A stretch of DNA of 64,000 bases from Paenibacillus sp. XY044 (GTDB lineage: Bacteria > Bacillota > Bacilli > Paenibacillales > Paenibacillaceae), in assembly GCF_002257645.1 (NCBI RefSeq), contig NZ_NQMO01000005.1, positions 434,001 through 498,000 of the forward strand. The letters are read 5' to 3'. A program made the translations under genes and the position numbers. Of the stretch, positions 25,396 through 34,627 are shown one piece after another. The stretch's first letter is position 1; the number at the start of each line of letters is the position of its first letter. The notes below the pieces were generated by a model, which saw nothing but the letters and a program-made list of their open reading frames with translations, was not told the DNA's origin and did no database searches.

Positions 25396-25986
25396 TTAAA
25401 CCGTACAATAAATGTCGTGACGCTTGAGCAGCTTCATGGCTTGCTCCGCCATCATTGCGGGCGTATGCGGCATCTGATTCGCAATCCACCATTCTACCGT
25501 TCCAACGAATGCCGAAGCCGTAAACTGAAGCGTGACTTCCGGATCCATGCCTCGGTTGGCTCCCTCCATATCGATCTGCTTCTGGATCAAGGTCTTCGTA
25601 ATCCCCAGCATACATTCGCGAAACGCGACCGTATTTTGACTGGATAGCATGGAAGAGAAAAACAGAAAATGATCCTCGAAATAAGCGAACAGCGATTTCA
25701 ACGCTTCCGTTGCTTCGAATAGATCCGTTACTTTTTGCTGGAAAGACTTGTTGAGCGAGCAAGCCGTAACCATTTGGTTCAAATGATCTTCGATACATTT
25801 GTCGAGCAGATCGTATTTATCTGCATAATGAAGATACACCGTTGCCCGGTTGATGTTTGCCCGTTCGGCAATATCGTTTATGGTAATCCGATCGAACGCC
25901 TTCTCTGCGAACAGTTCCACGAACGCTCGATTGATGGCTTCCTTTGTTCTTGTAATGCGCCGGTCTTTTTTGACTTTAGCCTCCAT
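25396..25986 (-). CDS. TetR-family regulator
   Basis: Dimeric repressor. The N-terminal HTH reads RITRTKEAINRAFVELFAEK, ITINDIAERANINRATVYLH and YADKYDLLDKCI. The C-terminal domain (EWWIANQMPHTPAMMAEQAM) resembles the TetR_C_8 group. ATG 25986 has GGGAGTG upstream; an in-frame upstream start at 26019 is less likely. It is divergent from the SDR gene at 26185 across about 200 bp and probably regulates it. Confidence 0.9.
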   Translation of the reverse strand: MEAKVKKDRRITRTKEAINRAFVELFAEKAFDRITINDIAERANINRATVYLHYADKYDLLDKCIEDHLNQMVTACSLNKSFQQKVTDLFEATEALKSLFAYFEDHFLFFSSMLSSQNTVAFRECMLGITKTLIQKQIDMEGANRGMDPEVTLQFTASAFVGTVEWWIANQMPHTPAMMAEQAMKLLKRHDIYCTV

Positions 25987-26184
25987 GGATCGGTTACACT
26001 CCCTATAGTTAATTGACAATATTAATATGAATGTCGCGTATCATACGGATCCTAGTGATTTAACGATTGAATCCATTCCTTCTCTCTATATAATATTAAT
26101 CAACGGACGTTAAATAAACAACACGTGTAGTGAAATGCTGTCGACAGCACGATACAATAAATTATTATTGGGAGACGATGACCC

Positions 26185-26928
26185 ATGGAAAATATAAAAT
26201 CGAAAATAGTTATTTTGACCGGAGCGACCGGTGGAATCGGTGAAGCGACAGCGAAACTGCTCGCCCAGCACGGAGCCAAGCTCGTATTGGCTGCCAGAAG
26301 GGAAGATCGGCTGCAATCTCTTGCCGACAATATCATAAAGAGCGGTGGAGAAGCGATTGTCCTGCCGACCGACGTGAGCTCAGCGCGTGGGATGCAGGAA
26401 TTAGCGCAGGCTGCACTGCAAAAATACGGGCGGATCGACGTGCTGGTCAACAATGCCGGTATTATGCCCAATTCCTGGTTGAACGAATTGAAGATCGACG
26501 ATTGGGACCGCATGATCGACGTGAACATCAAGGGAGTATTGTACGGCATCGCCGCGGCTTTGCCAGCGATGAGGGAGCAGCAAGCGGGGCATATCGTCAA
26601 CATTTCTTCGCTTATGGGGCACAAGGTCGTTCCGGTAACGGCCGTGTACAGCGCCACTAAGCATGCCGTGCGGGCGATCACTGAAGGACTGCGTCAGGAG
26701 GAATCACCGACTTCGCGCATCCGGACCACCAACATCTCTCCAGGGATGGTGGCGACGGAAACGGCGATCAGTGTTCTTCCACCCGAGTACCAAGATGCCG
26801 TTGCGCCAGGGAGCGGGATGGCACTGTCACCAGACAGCGTCGCCAGAGCCGTTGCCTACGCCATCAACGAGCCTGACGATGCCGCTGTAAACGAAATCAC
26901 GATTCGGCCAACCATGCAAGAAATCTGA
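26185..26928 (+). CDS. SDR-family NADP(H) oxidoreductase
   Basis: Classical short-chain dehydrogenase. Seen: cofactor motif [18 protein letters not shown], an Arg pair (LAARREDR) favouring NADP, NNAG motif (LVNNAGIMP), the catalytic Ser in [10 protein letters not shown] and YSATK (Tyr/Lys). Length 247 aa is typical. ATG 26185 has GGGAGACG upstream. It is divergent from a TetR regulator and followed by a terminator. Substrate unknown. Confidence 0.93.
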   Translation: MENIKSKIVILTGATGGIGEATAKLLAQHGAKLVLAARREDRLQSLADNIIKSGGEAIVLPTDVSSARGMQELAQAALQKYGRIDVLVNNAGIMPNSWLNELKIDDWDRMIDVNIKGVLYGIAAALPAMREQQAGHIVNISSLMGHKVVPVTAVYSATKHAVRAITEGLRQEESPTSRIRTTNISPGMVATETAISVLPPEYQDAVAPGSGMALSPDSVARAVAYAINEPDDAAVNEITIRPTMQEI

Positions 26929-26933
26929 AAACG

Positions 26934-26978
26934 GACCGTCCTCGCATGCAATGCATGACAGAGGGCGGTCTTTTTTGT
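26934..26978 (+). terminator. Terminator after the SDR gene
   Basis: 10-bp stem GACCGTCCTC/GAGGGCGGTC (one G-T pair) with a TTTTTT tail. Confidence 0.85.
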
Positions 26979-26999
26979 TCTCCATTTACAAATTTTTCA

Positions 27000-27051
27000 T
27001 TGACAACCCGCCAAACCAACTATATATTGTATGACAATGATAATCATTATC
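27000..27051 (+). promoter_or_regulatory. Sigma-A promoter overlapped by a Fur box
   Basis: TTGACA (27000-27005), 17-bp spacer, TATATT (27023-27028). A Fur box GACAATGATAATCATTATC (27033-27051) matches 18 of 19 positions of the classical consensus and contains a perfect 7-1-7 palindrome TGATAAT-C-ATTATCA. It covers the expected start site, so iron-loaded Fur would block transcription of the siderophore importer operon. Confidence 0.92.
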
Positions 27052-27098
27052 ATATCGGAATAGTCATCATATATCTTATAACAAGGAAGGGTCTGCAC

Positions 27099-28193
27099 AT
27101 GAATTCAAAACGAAGGTTCTCATTAACCACATTACTAGTCTCAATGGTGCTCATATTAGCACTTGTTGGCTGCTCCAGTCAGCCATCCGGTTCCTCTGCA
27201 TCTACACCAACTGAGGGTGATTCGGCAAGCACCGAAACGGCCACAACCGAAACCACGGCTTCCCAAGATGCAGATACGCAGTATCCAATCGTGATCAAGC
27301 ATGCTTTTGGAGAAACAAATATTGAGAAAAAGCCTGAAAGAGTCGTTACCATTCAATGGGGGAACCAGGATGTGGCTCTCGCTCTTGGCGTGGTGCCTGT
27401 TGGTTTCTCGGCGGCGAATTACGGCGTTCAGGATGACAGTGGGCTGCTGCCTTGGACAGCGAAAAAGCTTGAGGCACTCGGCGCAACCGATCCTAACGTG
27501 TTCCAAGATACGGACGGACTTGATTTTGAGGCAATTTCCGACGCCAACCCGGACGTCATTCTTGCCGCTTACTCCGGTATCACCCAGGAAGACTACGATA
27601 TTCTGAGTCAAATCGCTCCGGTCGTGGCCTACCCAACCACTCCATGGTTGACCACCTGGCGTGAGCAAGTCATGTTGAATGCAACCGGCATGGGCATGAA
27701 AACTGAGGGCGAGCAGCTCATTAAAGATACCGAGCAAATGATCCAGGATAAAGTTAGCGAGCATCCTCAGATCAAAGGCAAGAAAGTCGTTTGGGTGAAC
27801 TTCTCGGCGAAAGACATGTCCAAATTACATATCTATACACCTGCTGACCCTCGCGGATCTTTCCTGGAGGAGCTGGGAATGGTCTATCCTGAGAGTGTTA
27901 CGAGCCAGATCAAGGATCCTACCAGCTACTCTATGAACTTAAGCGCCGAAAATGCAGACATGCTGAACGACGCCGATATTCTGGTCGGGTATAACGACGA
28001 AGACGTCTACAAGGCTGTTCAAGCAGATCCCGTACTCGGTAAAATCCCGGCGATCCAAAGAGGATCAGTCGTGAATATTGGCAACGGCACACCTCTGGCG
28101 GCTTCTGGGAACCCCAATCCGCTTTCGATCTCTTATACGATTGATGAGTACCTCAATCTGATCGATGAAGCGATCAGCAAGATCAATGAGTAG
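27099..28193 (+). CDS. Iron-siderophore ABC transporter binding lipoprotein
   Basis: FecB/FhuD-type surface receptor for an Fe(III)-siderophore. Signal peptide MNSKRRFSLTTLLVSMVLIL with lipobox LALVGCSS, Thr/Ser/Glu-rich linker, then the periplasmic-binding fold (IVIKHAFGETNIEKKPERVV, GTVPVGFSAANYG-like text, DGLDFEAISDANPDVILAAY). ATG 27099 has AAGGAAGG 8 nt upstream. It is first of a four-gene operon under the Fur box at 27033. The next gene overlaps its stop (ATGAGTAG), indicating translational coupling. Confidence 0.95.
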   Translation: MNSKRRFSLTTLLVSMVLILALVGCSSQPSGSSASTPTEGDSASTETATTETTASQDADTQYPIVIKHAFGETNIEKKPERVVTIQWGNQDVALALGVVPVGFSAANYGVQDDSGLLPWTAKKLEALGATDPNVFQDTDGLDFEAISDANPDVILAAYSGITQEDYDILSQIAPVVAYPTTPWLTTWREQVMLNATGMGMKTEGEQLIKDTEQMIQDKVSEHPQIKGKKVVWVNFSAKDMSKLHIYTPADPRGSFLEELGMVYPESVTSQIKDPTSYSMNLSAENADMLNDADILVGYNDEDVYKAVQADPVLGKIPAIQRGSVVNIGNGTPLAASGNPNPLSISYTIDEYLNLIDEAISKINE

Positions 28194-29220
28194 TTTTTCA
28201 CTCAAAAAAAAACATCAATCGCATGTCCCGAGAAGTTTCACGCTCGTTCTGGTGATTTGTTTTGTCCTGCTGGGCTTATGCGTGGTCGCCTCACTGGTCT
28301 TCGGCTCTCGGCTGGTGAGCTTCCATGAACTGATCGATGGTCTATTTCACCACGATGTCGACTCCTATGGGGCAAACGTCGTTCGCAAGAGGATATCCCG
28401 CACCGTGTTCAGTTTGTTCTGCGGTGCGGCGCTCGGCGTTTCCGGCGCGCTGATGCAATCAGTCACGCGCAATCCGATCGCCGATCCGAGCATACTGGGA
28501 GTGAACACAGGCGCATCCTTATTTGTCGTTTGCGGCATTGCGTTCTTGAACATCAGCACGGCCAACCAGTATATCTGGCTGGCTTTGGCCGGAGCAGCGA
28601 TTACTGCGGTGTTCGTATTTGGAATCGGCTCGATGGGGCGCGGCGGAGCCACGCCCATTAAGCTTGTTCTGGCCGGGGCGGCCACCAGCGCCGCCCTTTC
28701 TTCCCTGGTCACCGCTATCATGATTCCACGATCTTATGTAATGGATCAATTCCGGTTCTGGCAAGTGGGCAGCGTTGGTTCGGCGAGCTGGAGTGCGATT
28801 GCTACCTTTGTTCCTTTTCTGATCGTTGGCATCCTGACAGCTATTTTCACGGCTCCTGCCCTGAATGCCCTGGCCCTGGGTGACGAAGTTGCGACCGGTC
28901 AGGGCGTTCGGACAGGAACGCTGAGGCTTGTCGCCGCGCTGGCAGGGGTTCTCCTGTGCGGCGCAGCGACCGCTCTGGCGGGCCCTATCGGTTTTGTCGG
29001 ACTGCTGGCCACTCACGTCATCCGCCTGATTCTCGGCCCCGATTTGCGGTTTGTTATACCGATGTCGGCGATTTCGGGAGCGATCATTCTAACGGTATCC
29101 GATGTTTGCGGCCGGTTGATCGGCAGCCCTGGGGAGCTTGAAGTCGGCGTCGTTACCGCGTTTATCGGCGCTCCAATTCTCATCATTTTAGCGATGAAAT
29201 CGAAAGTGCGTTCATTATGA
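28186..29220 (+). CDS. Iron-siderophore ABC permease (FecCD, first)
   Basis: BtuC/FhuB-like channel subunit with about nine to ten helices. Family marks: FSLFCGAALGVSGALMQSVT, NPIADPSILGVNTGAS, and the C-terminal GPIGFVGLLATHVIRLILG coupling region. ATG 28186 overlaps the upstream stop by 8 bp. Its TGA overlaps the next start (ATGA). The pair forms a heterodimeric permease. Confidence 0.95.
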   Translation: MSSFSLKKKHQSHVPRSFTLVLVICFVLLGLCVVASLVFGSRLVSFHELIDGLFHHDVDSYGANVVRKRISRTVFSLFCGAALGVSGALMQSVTRNPIADPSILGVNTGASLFVVCGIAFLNISTANQYIWLALAGAAITAVFVFGIGSMGRGGATPIKLVLAGAATSAALSSLVTAIMIPRSYVMDQFRFWQVGSVGSASWSAIATFVPFLIVGILTAIFTAPALNALALGDEVATGQGVRTGTLRLVAALAGVLLCGAATALAGPIGFVGLLATHVIRLILGPDLRFVIPMSAISGAIILTVSDVCGRLIGSPGELEVGVVTAFIGAPILIILAMKSKVRSL

Positions 29221-30248
29221 AAAATCAATCGATTGAATTTATTATGGCGGGCAGACGTCAAAGACACCGCCGATGGATCCTAGTTACCAGTCTCCTTGCG
29301 GCCCTTGCATGCATGCTTTGCTGCGCTATGCTTTTACTCGGGAGCACCATTTATCCGGTTCAGGATGTGATCCGCGCCCTTTTCGGAGAGCATCTCAAAG
29401 GCGTATATTTTGCAGTAAATACGATCCGCTTGCCGAGAATGCTGGCCGGTCTTTTTGCCGGATTTGCTTTCGGTATTGCCGGATACACCTTCCAGACGAT
29501 GCTGCGCAACCCCCTGGCGAACCCGAACGTCATCGGGATTACCTCCGGCTCTAGCGTGGCGGCCGTCTTTTGCATTATTATGCTTCATGCAAGCGGAGCT
29601 GTCGTTTCCGTTGCTTCCGTCATTGCCGGTCTGGCAACCGTACTATTGATTTATGTATTATCCAGAGGTAAGTCATTTTCGGTCGGGCGTTTGATTCTGG
29701 TCGGCATAGGTATCCAAGCCATGCTAGACGCCGTGATATCCTATCTTCTGCTCGTCAGCGCGCAGCAGGATATTCCCGCCGCACTGCGATGGCTCACCGG
29801 CAGCCTCAATGGCTCGCAAATGCGCGAGCTGCCGCCCCTGATCATCACGGTTATTATTTTTGCGCCGATCGTGATCGCGCTGGGCAAACATCTGAACATC
29901 TTGGAACTCGGAGAACAATCGGCTTCTTCTCTCGGCGTGGACACGGACAAGACCAGAGTTGCGCTCATTGTGAGTTCCGTCTGCATGATTGCGATTGCGA
30001 CCGCTACCACAGGTCCAATTGCTTTTGTCTCCTTCCTTTCGGGACCGATCGCGAAAAGATTGGTCGGAGTCGGCTTCTCCAACATCATTCCGGCGGGTCT
30101 GGTTGGTGTTAATTTGGTTTTGGCGGCAGATCTCATCGGACAGTTTGCTTTTGAGTACAGATTCCCTGTGGGTATCATCACCGGATTACTCGGAGCGCCG
30201 TATCTGATCTTCTTGCTCATCCGAATGAATCGAAAGGGAGAATTATAA
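29217..30248 (+). CDS. Iron-siderophore ABC permease (FecCD, second)
   Basis: Second permease of the importer: LPRMLAGLFAGFAFGIAGYT, RNPLANPNVIGITSGSSVAA, GPIAFVSFLSGPIAKRLVG. Length 343 aa is normal. It starts within ATGA shared with the preceding stop, and its TAA shares one base with the following ATG. The two permeases share only family-level similarity, so this is not a recent duplication. Confidence 0.95.
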   Translation: MKNQSIEFIMAGRRQRHRRWILVTSLLAALACMLCCAMLLLGSTIYPVQDVIRALFGEHLKGVYFAVNTIRLPRMLAGLFAGFAFGIAGYTFQTMLRNPLANPNVIGITSGSSVAAVFCIIMLHASGAVVSVASVIAGLATVLLIYVLSRGKSFSVGRLILVGIGIQAMLDAVISYLLLVSAQQDIPAALRWLTGSLNGSQMRELPPLIITVIIFAPIVIALGKHLNILELGEQSASSLGVDTDKTRVALIVSSVCMIAIATATTGPIAFVSFLSGPIAKRLVGVGFSNIIPAGLVGVNLVLAADLIGQFAFEYRFPVGIITGLLGAPYLIFLLIRMNRKGEL

Positions 30249-31060
30249 TGAAACCGACACATATTTTTGAGGCCGAACAAGTCGTAGCCGGCTATGATCA
30301 TAAAACGGTCATCCAAGGCGTCAGCCTGGTGATACCGAGCAATAAAATAAGCGTCATTATCGGAGCCAACGGCTGCGGGAAGTCTACGCTGCTGAAAACC
30401 ATGGCGAGGCTCAATAAGCCATCATCCGGCAGCATTACGCTGGACGGAAAGCCCATCGGTAAAATTCCGCCGAAACAATTGGCACGAGTCTTGGGTTTGC
30501 TGCCGCAATCGCCCGTAGTGCCGGAAGGGATTTCGGTCGCGGATCTAGTGGGACGCGGAAGATTTCCGCACCAATCCTGGCACACCGGATGGACCAAAAA
30601 GGATTACGAGGCCGTTGCCGAAGCGATGCAGATTATGGACATCACCGAGCTGGCTAACCAGCATATTGACGAGCTTTCAGGCGGCCAGAGGCAGCGCGTC
30701 TGGATTGCCATGGCTTTGGCGCAGCAAACCGATATTTTATTTCTCGATGAGCCGACGACTTTTCTGGATATCACCTATCAAGTCGAAATCCTCGACCTGC
30801 TCACCGATCTGAACCGAAAGTACGGAACAACGATCGTGATGGTTCTTCATGACATCAATTTGTCTGCACGTTACGCTGACCATATTTTTGCGCTGTATAA
30901 AGGAGCGCTTATGGCTGAGGGTGCGCCATCCAGGGTGATTACCAGCACGCTTGTTAAGGACATTTTCGGACTCGATTGCATGGTGATCGAGGATCCCGTA
31001 TCGGGCTCTCCCTTGGTCGTACCTAAAGGGCGGCATCATGCGGATCAAGTTGGCCAGTGA
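30248..31060 (+). CDS. Iron-siderophore ABC ATPase (FecE-like)
   Basis: Cytoplasmic ATPase that drives the importer. Walker A IGANGCGKSTLLKTM, Q-loop LGLLPQSP, signature LSGGQRQRVWIAMALAQQ, Walker B ILFLDEPTTFLD and switch His VLHDINL. Length 270 aa is typical. ATG 30248 overlaps the preceding TAA. It ends the operon before a perfect terminator. Confidence 0.96.
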   Translation: MKPTHIFEAEQVVAGYDHKTVIQGVSLVIPSNKISVIIGANGCGKSTLLKTMARLNKPSSGSITLDGKPIGKIPPKQLARVLGLLPQSPVVPEGISVADLVGRGRFPHQSWHTGWTKKDYEAVAEAMQIMDITELANQHIDELSGGQRQRVWIAMALAQQTDILFLDEPTTFLDITYQVEILDLLTDLNRKYGTTIVMVLHDINLSARYADHIFALYKGALMAEGAPSRVITSTLVKDIFGLDCMVIEDPVSGSPLVVPKGRHHADQVGQ

Positions 31061-31097
31061 CAATCTATAAGTAACCTTTGTTCATGTGCGGAAGATC

Positions 31098-31129
31098 AAA
31101 AAGGATCCGCCGCGGCGGATCCTTTTTTG
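31098..31129. terminator. Terminator of the siderophore operon
   Basis: GGATCCGCC/GGCGGATCC stem with AA/TT extension, 2-nt apex, A-run before and TTTTTT after. Confidence 0.93.
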
Positions 31130-31229
31130 TTGAGACAATCATCATATGAAATGTCATTATACTAAACGAGTCCAACCCTCCTCTTGATCTCTTACATAGA
31201 TTGGAGTATTAAAAAGAGGAGTTGATATT

Positions 31230-31649
31230 ATGGTGCGAATTCTTGATAAAGCGGCCGTTCAGTCGCTTAGTCGTTTCAACCCGGCCAAATCGTTTACTAT
31301 TCGACGTTCCCCGTCAAAGTCCGGCATCGCCACAATCCCGATACGGATTCCAGCAAAATCTCAACCCAACCGGGTAGATTTGGTGGCAACCATTGGCGTC
31401 AGAGGCATCAAAGGTATTGGGCAAATCCCCTTTAGAGTCTTCCGCGGTGATACGGAAATTTTCAACACACAACAAGGCATCGAATCCAAAGGCTCCGAAC
31501 AAAATTATGTAGTTACCTTTCAAGCTGAGGATAGAAATGTAAAGGCAGGTACCCATGCTTACATTGTCACGGCAGAAAACGTTGCTGCAAATACAAGAGT
31601 AGATGTGGCTATATCATTTAGTGGGTTAGCCGTTAAAACCAGGAACTAA
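31230..31649 (+). CDS. Beta-rich small protein of unknown function
   Basis: Not recognised. 139 aa, no signal peptide or membrane helix, basic N-terminus (KSFTIRRSPSKSG), then alternating strands (VDLVATIGVRGIKGIGQIPF, YVVTFQAEDRNVKAGTHAYI, TRVDVAISFSGLAVKTRN). The pattern fits a single beta-sandwich of the kind found in coat or exosporium proteins, which is only an impression. ATG 31230 has GAGGAGTTGAT upstream. It stands alone. After it, at about 31729-31770, a long imperfect inverted repeat without a T-tract is seen. Confidence 0.65.
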   Translation: MVRILDKAAVQSLSRFNPAKSFTIRRSPSKSGIATIPIRIPAKSQPNRVDLVATIGVRGIKGIGQIPFRVFRGDTEIFNTQQGIESKGSEQNYVVTFQAEDRNVKAGTHAYIVTAENVAANTRVDVAISFSGLAVKTRN

Positions 31650-31798
31650 CTGCTCCTCTAGTATACTTCCTACCGACGAATATGCTTTAGGCAATGTCCG
31701 CCCGCCTCATTTCGTGAAGTACTCAGAGAGCACCCTTAGCCGCACGGATCATCATCCATACGGCTATATTGGTGCTTATTCTATTCCGATAATATGGA

Positions 31799-32938
31799 TT
31801 ACTTCCAGATCTCTTCAGCGATTTCTTTAATAAAAGCAAGCTTGCGCCACTGCTGCTCCTCGGTCAGGTGGTTGCCTTCCTCCGTGGAAGCGAAGCCGCA
31901 TTGCGGGCTCAGGCAAATCCGGTTCAGATCGACGTATTGCGTCGCTTCCTCGATCCGCTTCAGGATATCTGCCTTATTTTCCAGCTCACCAAATTTTGAA
32001 GAGAACAGGCCCAGCACGACCTGCTGATTGTCCTTCAGGAAACGAAGCGGCTTAAAATCGCCTGCCCGCTCGGTATCGAACTCCAAATAATAGCCAGAGT
32101 AGTTATCGATGCTGAGGAGCGTTTGCGCGATCGGCTCATAGCCTCCTCCCACCCCGGCATAAGTCGATACATAATTTCCGCGGCATACATGCGTCGTGAC
32201 GACGAGGTCTTCCGGCAGGCCGGATACCACTTCCTCGTTCAATTTTGCAAATTCGTTGGCATAATCAGCCACGTTCACGCCCGCCTGTTTCATGAAGGCC
32301 ATAAACTGTTCGTCGCAAAGCGCTCCCCACGTGCAGTCATCGATTTGGAGGCTGCGGCAGCCGGCTTCATAGAAAGCAAAAATCGCTGCTTTGTAAGCAT
32401 TGGCAATATCCGCAACAAGCTCTTCCCGATTCGGGTAAATGGCTCTTGTGCTTTCCTGATTTTCTGCCCGGTCCAGCTCGAACAGGAGCTGCGCGGCTGC
32501 AGGAATGGATTGACGCGCAACGACGTCCTCGCCTGCAGTCTCTTTTAAAAATGCATAATGCGATACAAAAGGATGGCTGCTGTAACTTACTTTACCGGTC
32601 AGGCGGGCCGTTTCGGGTCTGGATTCTGCGCCGTTAAATTGATAGCCCTGGTCAATAAAGGTCCGTTCAACGCCGTCAAAGCCCCAGAAGAAGTCCAGAT
32701 GCCACCAGGAGCGGCGGAATTCGCCGTCGGTTACGGCCTGAAGACCTACCTCTTTTTGCTTCTGTACGAGCTTGATGATCTCGGCATTCTCCACATCCTT
32801 CAGTTGCTCGGAAGTGATCTCGCCTTTCTTGAATTGGGATCTAGCCTCTTTCAACGATTGCGGGCGCAAAAAGCTGCCAACGATATCATATCGAAACGGA
32901 GTAACGGTTCGTTTGGTAGGTTTGGTTTGAGTGCTCAT
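31799..32938 (-). CDS. MetE-C-like methyltransferase (YxjG/YxjH type)
   Basis: Cobalamin-independent methionine synthase catalytic-half homologue, about 380 aa like Bacillus YxjG/YxjH, which make methionine from homocysteine with a methyl donor. Seen: an N-terminal RYDIVGSFLRPQSLKEAR, QAVTDGEFRRSWWHLDFFWG, LQIDDCTWGALCDEQ, VVTTHVCRGNY (His/Cys zinc ligands), and CLSPQCGFAS with the last Cys ligand. ATG 32938 has GAGGAG upstream. In Bacillus such genes have an S-box riboswitch; none is recognisable here, and the upstream region instead carries a palindromic operator at 32991-33040. Confidence 0.9.
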   Translation of the reverse strand: MSTQTKPTKRTVTPFRYDIVGSFLRPQSLKEARSQFKKGEITSEQLKDVENAEIIKLVQKQKEVGLQAVTDGEFRRSWWHLDFFWGFDGVERTFIDQGYQFNGAESRPETARLTGKVSYSSHPFVSHYAFLKETAGEDVVARQSIPAAAQLLFELDRAENQESTRAIYPNREELVADIANAYKAAIFAFYEAGCRSLQIDDCTWGALCDEQFMAFMKQAGVNVADYANEFAKLNEEVVSGLPEDLVVTTHVCRGNYVSTYAGVGGGYEPIAQTLLSIDNYSGYYLEFDTERAGDFKPLRFLKDNQQVVLGLFSSKFGELENKADILKRIEEATQYVDLNRICLSPQCGFASTEEGNHLTEEQQWRKLAFIKEIAEEIWK

Positions 32939-32990
32939 CGGTTAATCTCCTCGGAAAATATTAATAAGATCAATATAGCATATCCGAATC

Positions 32991-33040
32991 GCTATAACGT
33001 TCTACTAAAAGGTTATAGCACGTTATAGCTATTAGCTATA
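32991..33040 (-). promoter_or_regulatory. MET-box-like palindromic operator region
   Basis: A perfect 17-bp palindrome TATAGCTATTAGCTATA (33024-33040) sits beside a 10-bp inverted repeat GCTATAACGT/ACGTTATAGC (32991-33000, 33020-33029). The 17-mer resembles the LysR-regulated MET box of streptococci (TATAGTTNNNAACTATA) at most positions. Location 53-102 bp upstream of the methyltransferase start fits an activator/repressor site. Confidence 0.55.
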
Positions 33041-33183
33041 GCAGGTATCGTTTCCCGAGGGCCTTTGGTACTTGCCGAAGCAATCTGCCTTCTATGAATT
33101 GTCAAAACCTTCAAGTTCCCGTATCCTTATTTTAGTTGCAAGCATGTTGCGTCATGCACGTAGAAATGGAGATTACGACCGCC

Positions 33184-34464
33184 ATGAAATCATCGATCTT
33201 AACCCGGCCTTTCTATTTCCTGTGGACCACCCAGACGGCGGCAAACGCTGCGGATGTGCTCTACATTATGGCGCTTACGGTGCTGGTGCTTAACCAGACT
33301 GAATCGCTGATATCGGCGGCGTTTATGCCGCTAATGCGCAGCGGCGCCCAAATGCTGAGCGGCCTGATTGCACCGCTGCTGATGAACCGCTTCAAACTGG
33401 CGGCCCTGCTGCTCCTCTCGCAGACGGGCCAGTTCCTGCTGTTCGTAGGCCTGGCCGTTTACCTGCAGCTTACCGGAAAGGACGCTTCGTTTGTTCTTGT
33501 GTTTGCGCTGGTTTTTGTCATGTCCTTCCTCGACGGATGGACGGTGCCCGCCCGCAACGCCCTGGTCCCGCGGCTCGTCGCGCATGAGCAGGGCCTGCTC
33601 AAGGCCAACAGCCTGATCAGCGTCAGCGACCAGGTGGTGCAGTTTGCCGGCTGGGGGCTCAGCGGTGTGATCGTCGCTTTGCTGGGACCCAGTCACACGC
33701 TGCTGCTGACAGCCGTCATCTACGGATTAGCGGCGGCTTTTACGCTGGGCGTCAAGGAGCCGGTGGAGGCCCAGTCTGAACCGCAGCAGACTGATGTAAT
33801 GCCTGACGGCAGCGCAGCGGCGGCTCCATCTTCCAGATGGCATACCTTGACCGAAGGCTGGAAAATGATCTGGCAGATGCCGCGCCTGCGGCTGCTTACC
33901 TTTATGGACATCATCGACATGCTAGGCGGGTCGGTATGGGTCGGCGCCTTTACGCTGGCCTTCGTTCAAGTGGCGCTTGGTCAGGGCGAAGAGTGGTGGG
34001 GCTTCATTAATGCGGCGTATTTTGCGGGGACGGTCGGCGGCGGATTGCTGGTTCTGGCCATCGCACGCGCCATCGGCGGCAACCTTCTGGCCGCCATGCT
34101 GATCGGCATGGCTGGGTATGGCGTCCTGACCGCTGTTTACGCCCTCAACACCCAACCATTCATCGCGCTTATTCTCGTACTTCTGATGGGCCCTTTCGCC
34201 GAGCTCTCGGTCATCAACCGGCGCACCTTGATACAGCGCAGCGTAGACAAAGGGATGCTGCCGAAGGTGTTGTCCGCTCAAGCCTCCCTGCTGAATCTGG
34301 TGTTCTGCATTTCGCTGCTGGTCATGGCCGCCCTAGCCGAATGGCTCGGCATCGTGAACTTGTATCTGTTTGCGTCAGTCCTAACCTTGCTGGCACTGGG
34401 GGTTGGCCTGATCGGCCGCCGGGCTTTCCATACCGAGGCTGCATCGGGTGTCTCCATCGATTAA
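33184..34464 (+). CDS. MFS transporter (DHA3-like efflux)
   Basis: Twelve-helix major-facilitator protein of the macrolide-efflux (MefA/DHA3) outline: LTRPFYFLWTTQTAANAADV, GWTVPARNALVPRLV and a central loop (residues about 195-235) with Pro/Ala/Glu. Starts are uncertain: ATG 33184 (MKSSILTR) is chosen because the transmembrane protein begins there, although its nearest GGAG is 12 nt away; ATG 33166 is in frame. It is divergent from the methyltransferase gene and shares the operator-rich gap. Substrate unknown. Confidence 0.85.
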   Translation: MKSSILTRPFYFLWTTQTAANAADVLYIMALTVLVLNQTESLISAAFMPLMRSGAQMLSGLIAPLLMNRFKLAALLLLSQTGQFLLFVGLAVYLQLTGKDASFVLVFALVFVMSFLDGWTVPARNALVPRLVAHEQGLLKANSLISVSDQVVQFAGWGLSGVIVALLGPSHTLLLTAVIYGLAAAFTLGVKEPVEAQSEPQQTDVMPDGSAAAAPSSRWHTLTEGWKMIWQMPRLRLLTFMDIIDMLGGSVWVGAFTLAFVQVALGQGEEWWGFINAAYFAGTVGGGLLVLAIARAIGGNLLAAMLIGMAGYGVLTAVYALNTQPFIALILVLLMGPFAELSVINRRTLIQRSVDKGMLPKVLSAQASLLNLVFCISLLVMAALAEWLGIVNLYLFASVLTLLALGVGLIGRRAFHTEAASGVSID

Positions 34465-34486
34465 TTTTAAGTGATCTGAAGCACGC

Positions 34487-34524
34487 AAGTAGGATAAGTC
34501 ATCGCTTATCCTGCTTCTTTTTTG
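34487..34524 (+). terminator. Terminator after the DHA3-like MFS gene
   Basis: AAGTAGGATAAG/CTTATCCTGCTT stem (one G-T pair), 6-nt loop and TTTTTT tail. Confidence 0.9.
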
Positions 34525-34627
34525 TCATATCGGCATGTCCGTCACAAAGAACGATCTGCAAAAAGCGAACACCGCACAAAGGCGCGATGTCCGCTTCATT
34601 CATTCATGGCTTTGCCGTATCGTATGA

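Noticed and set aside
32939-33183. SAM (S-box) riboswitch expected before the MetE-related gene
   Set aside because: No S-box core sequences or terminator/antiterminator arrangement seen; only palindromic operator-like repeats.
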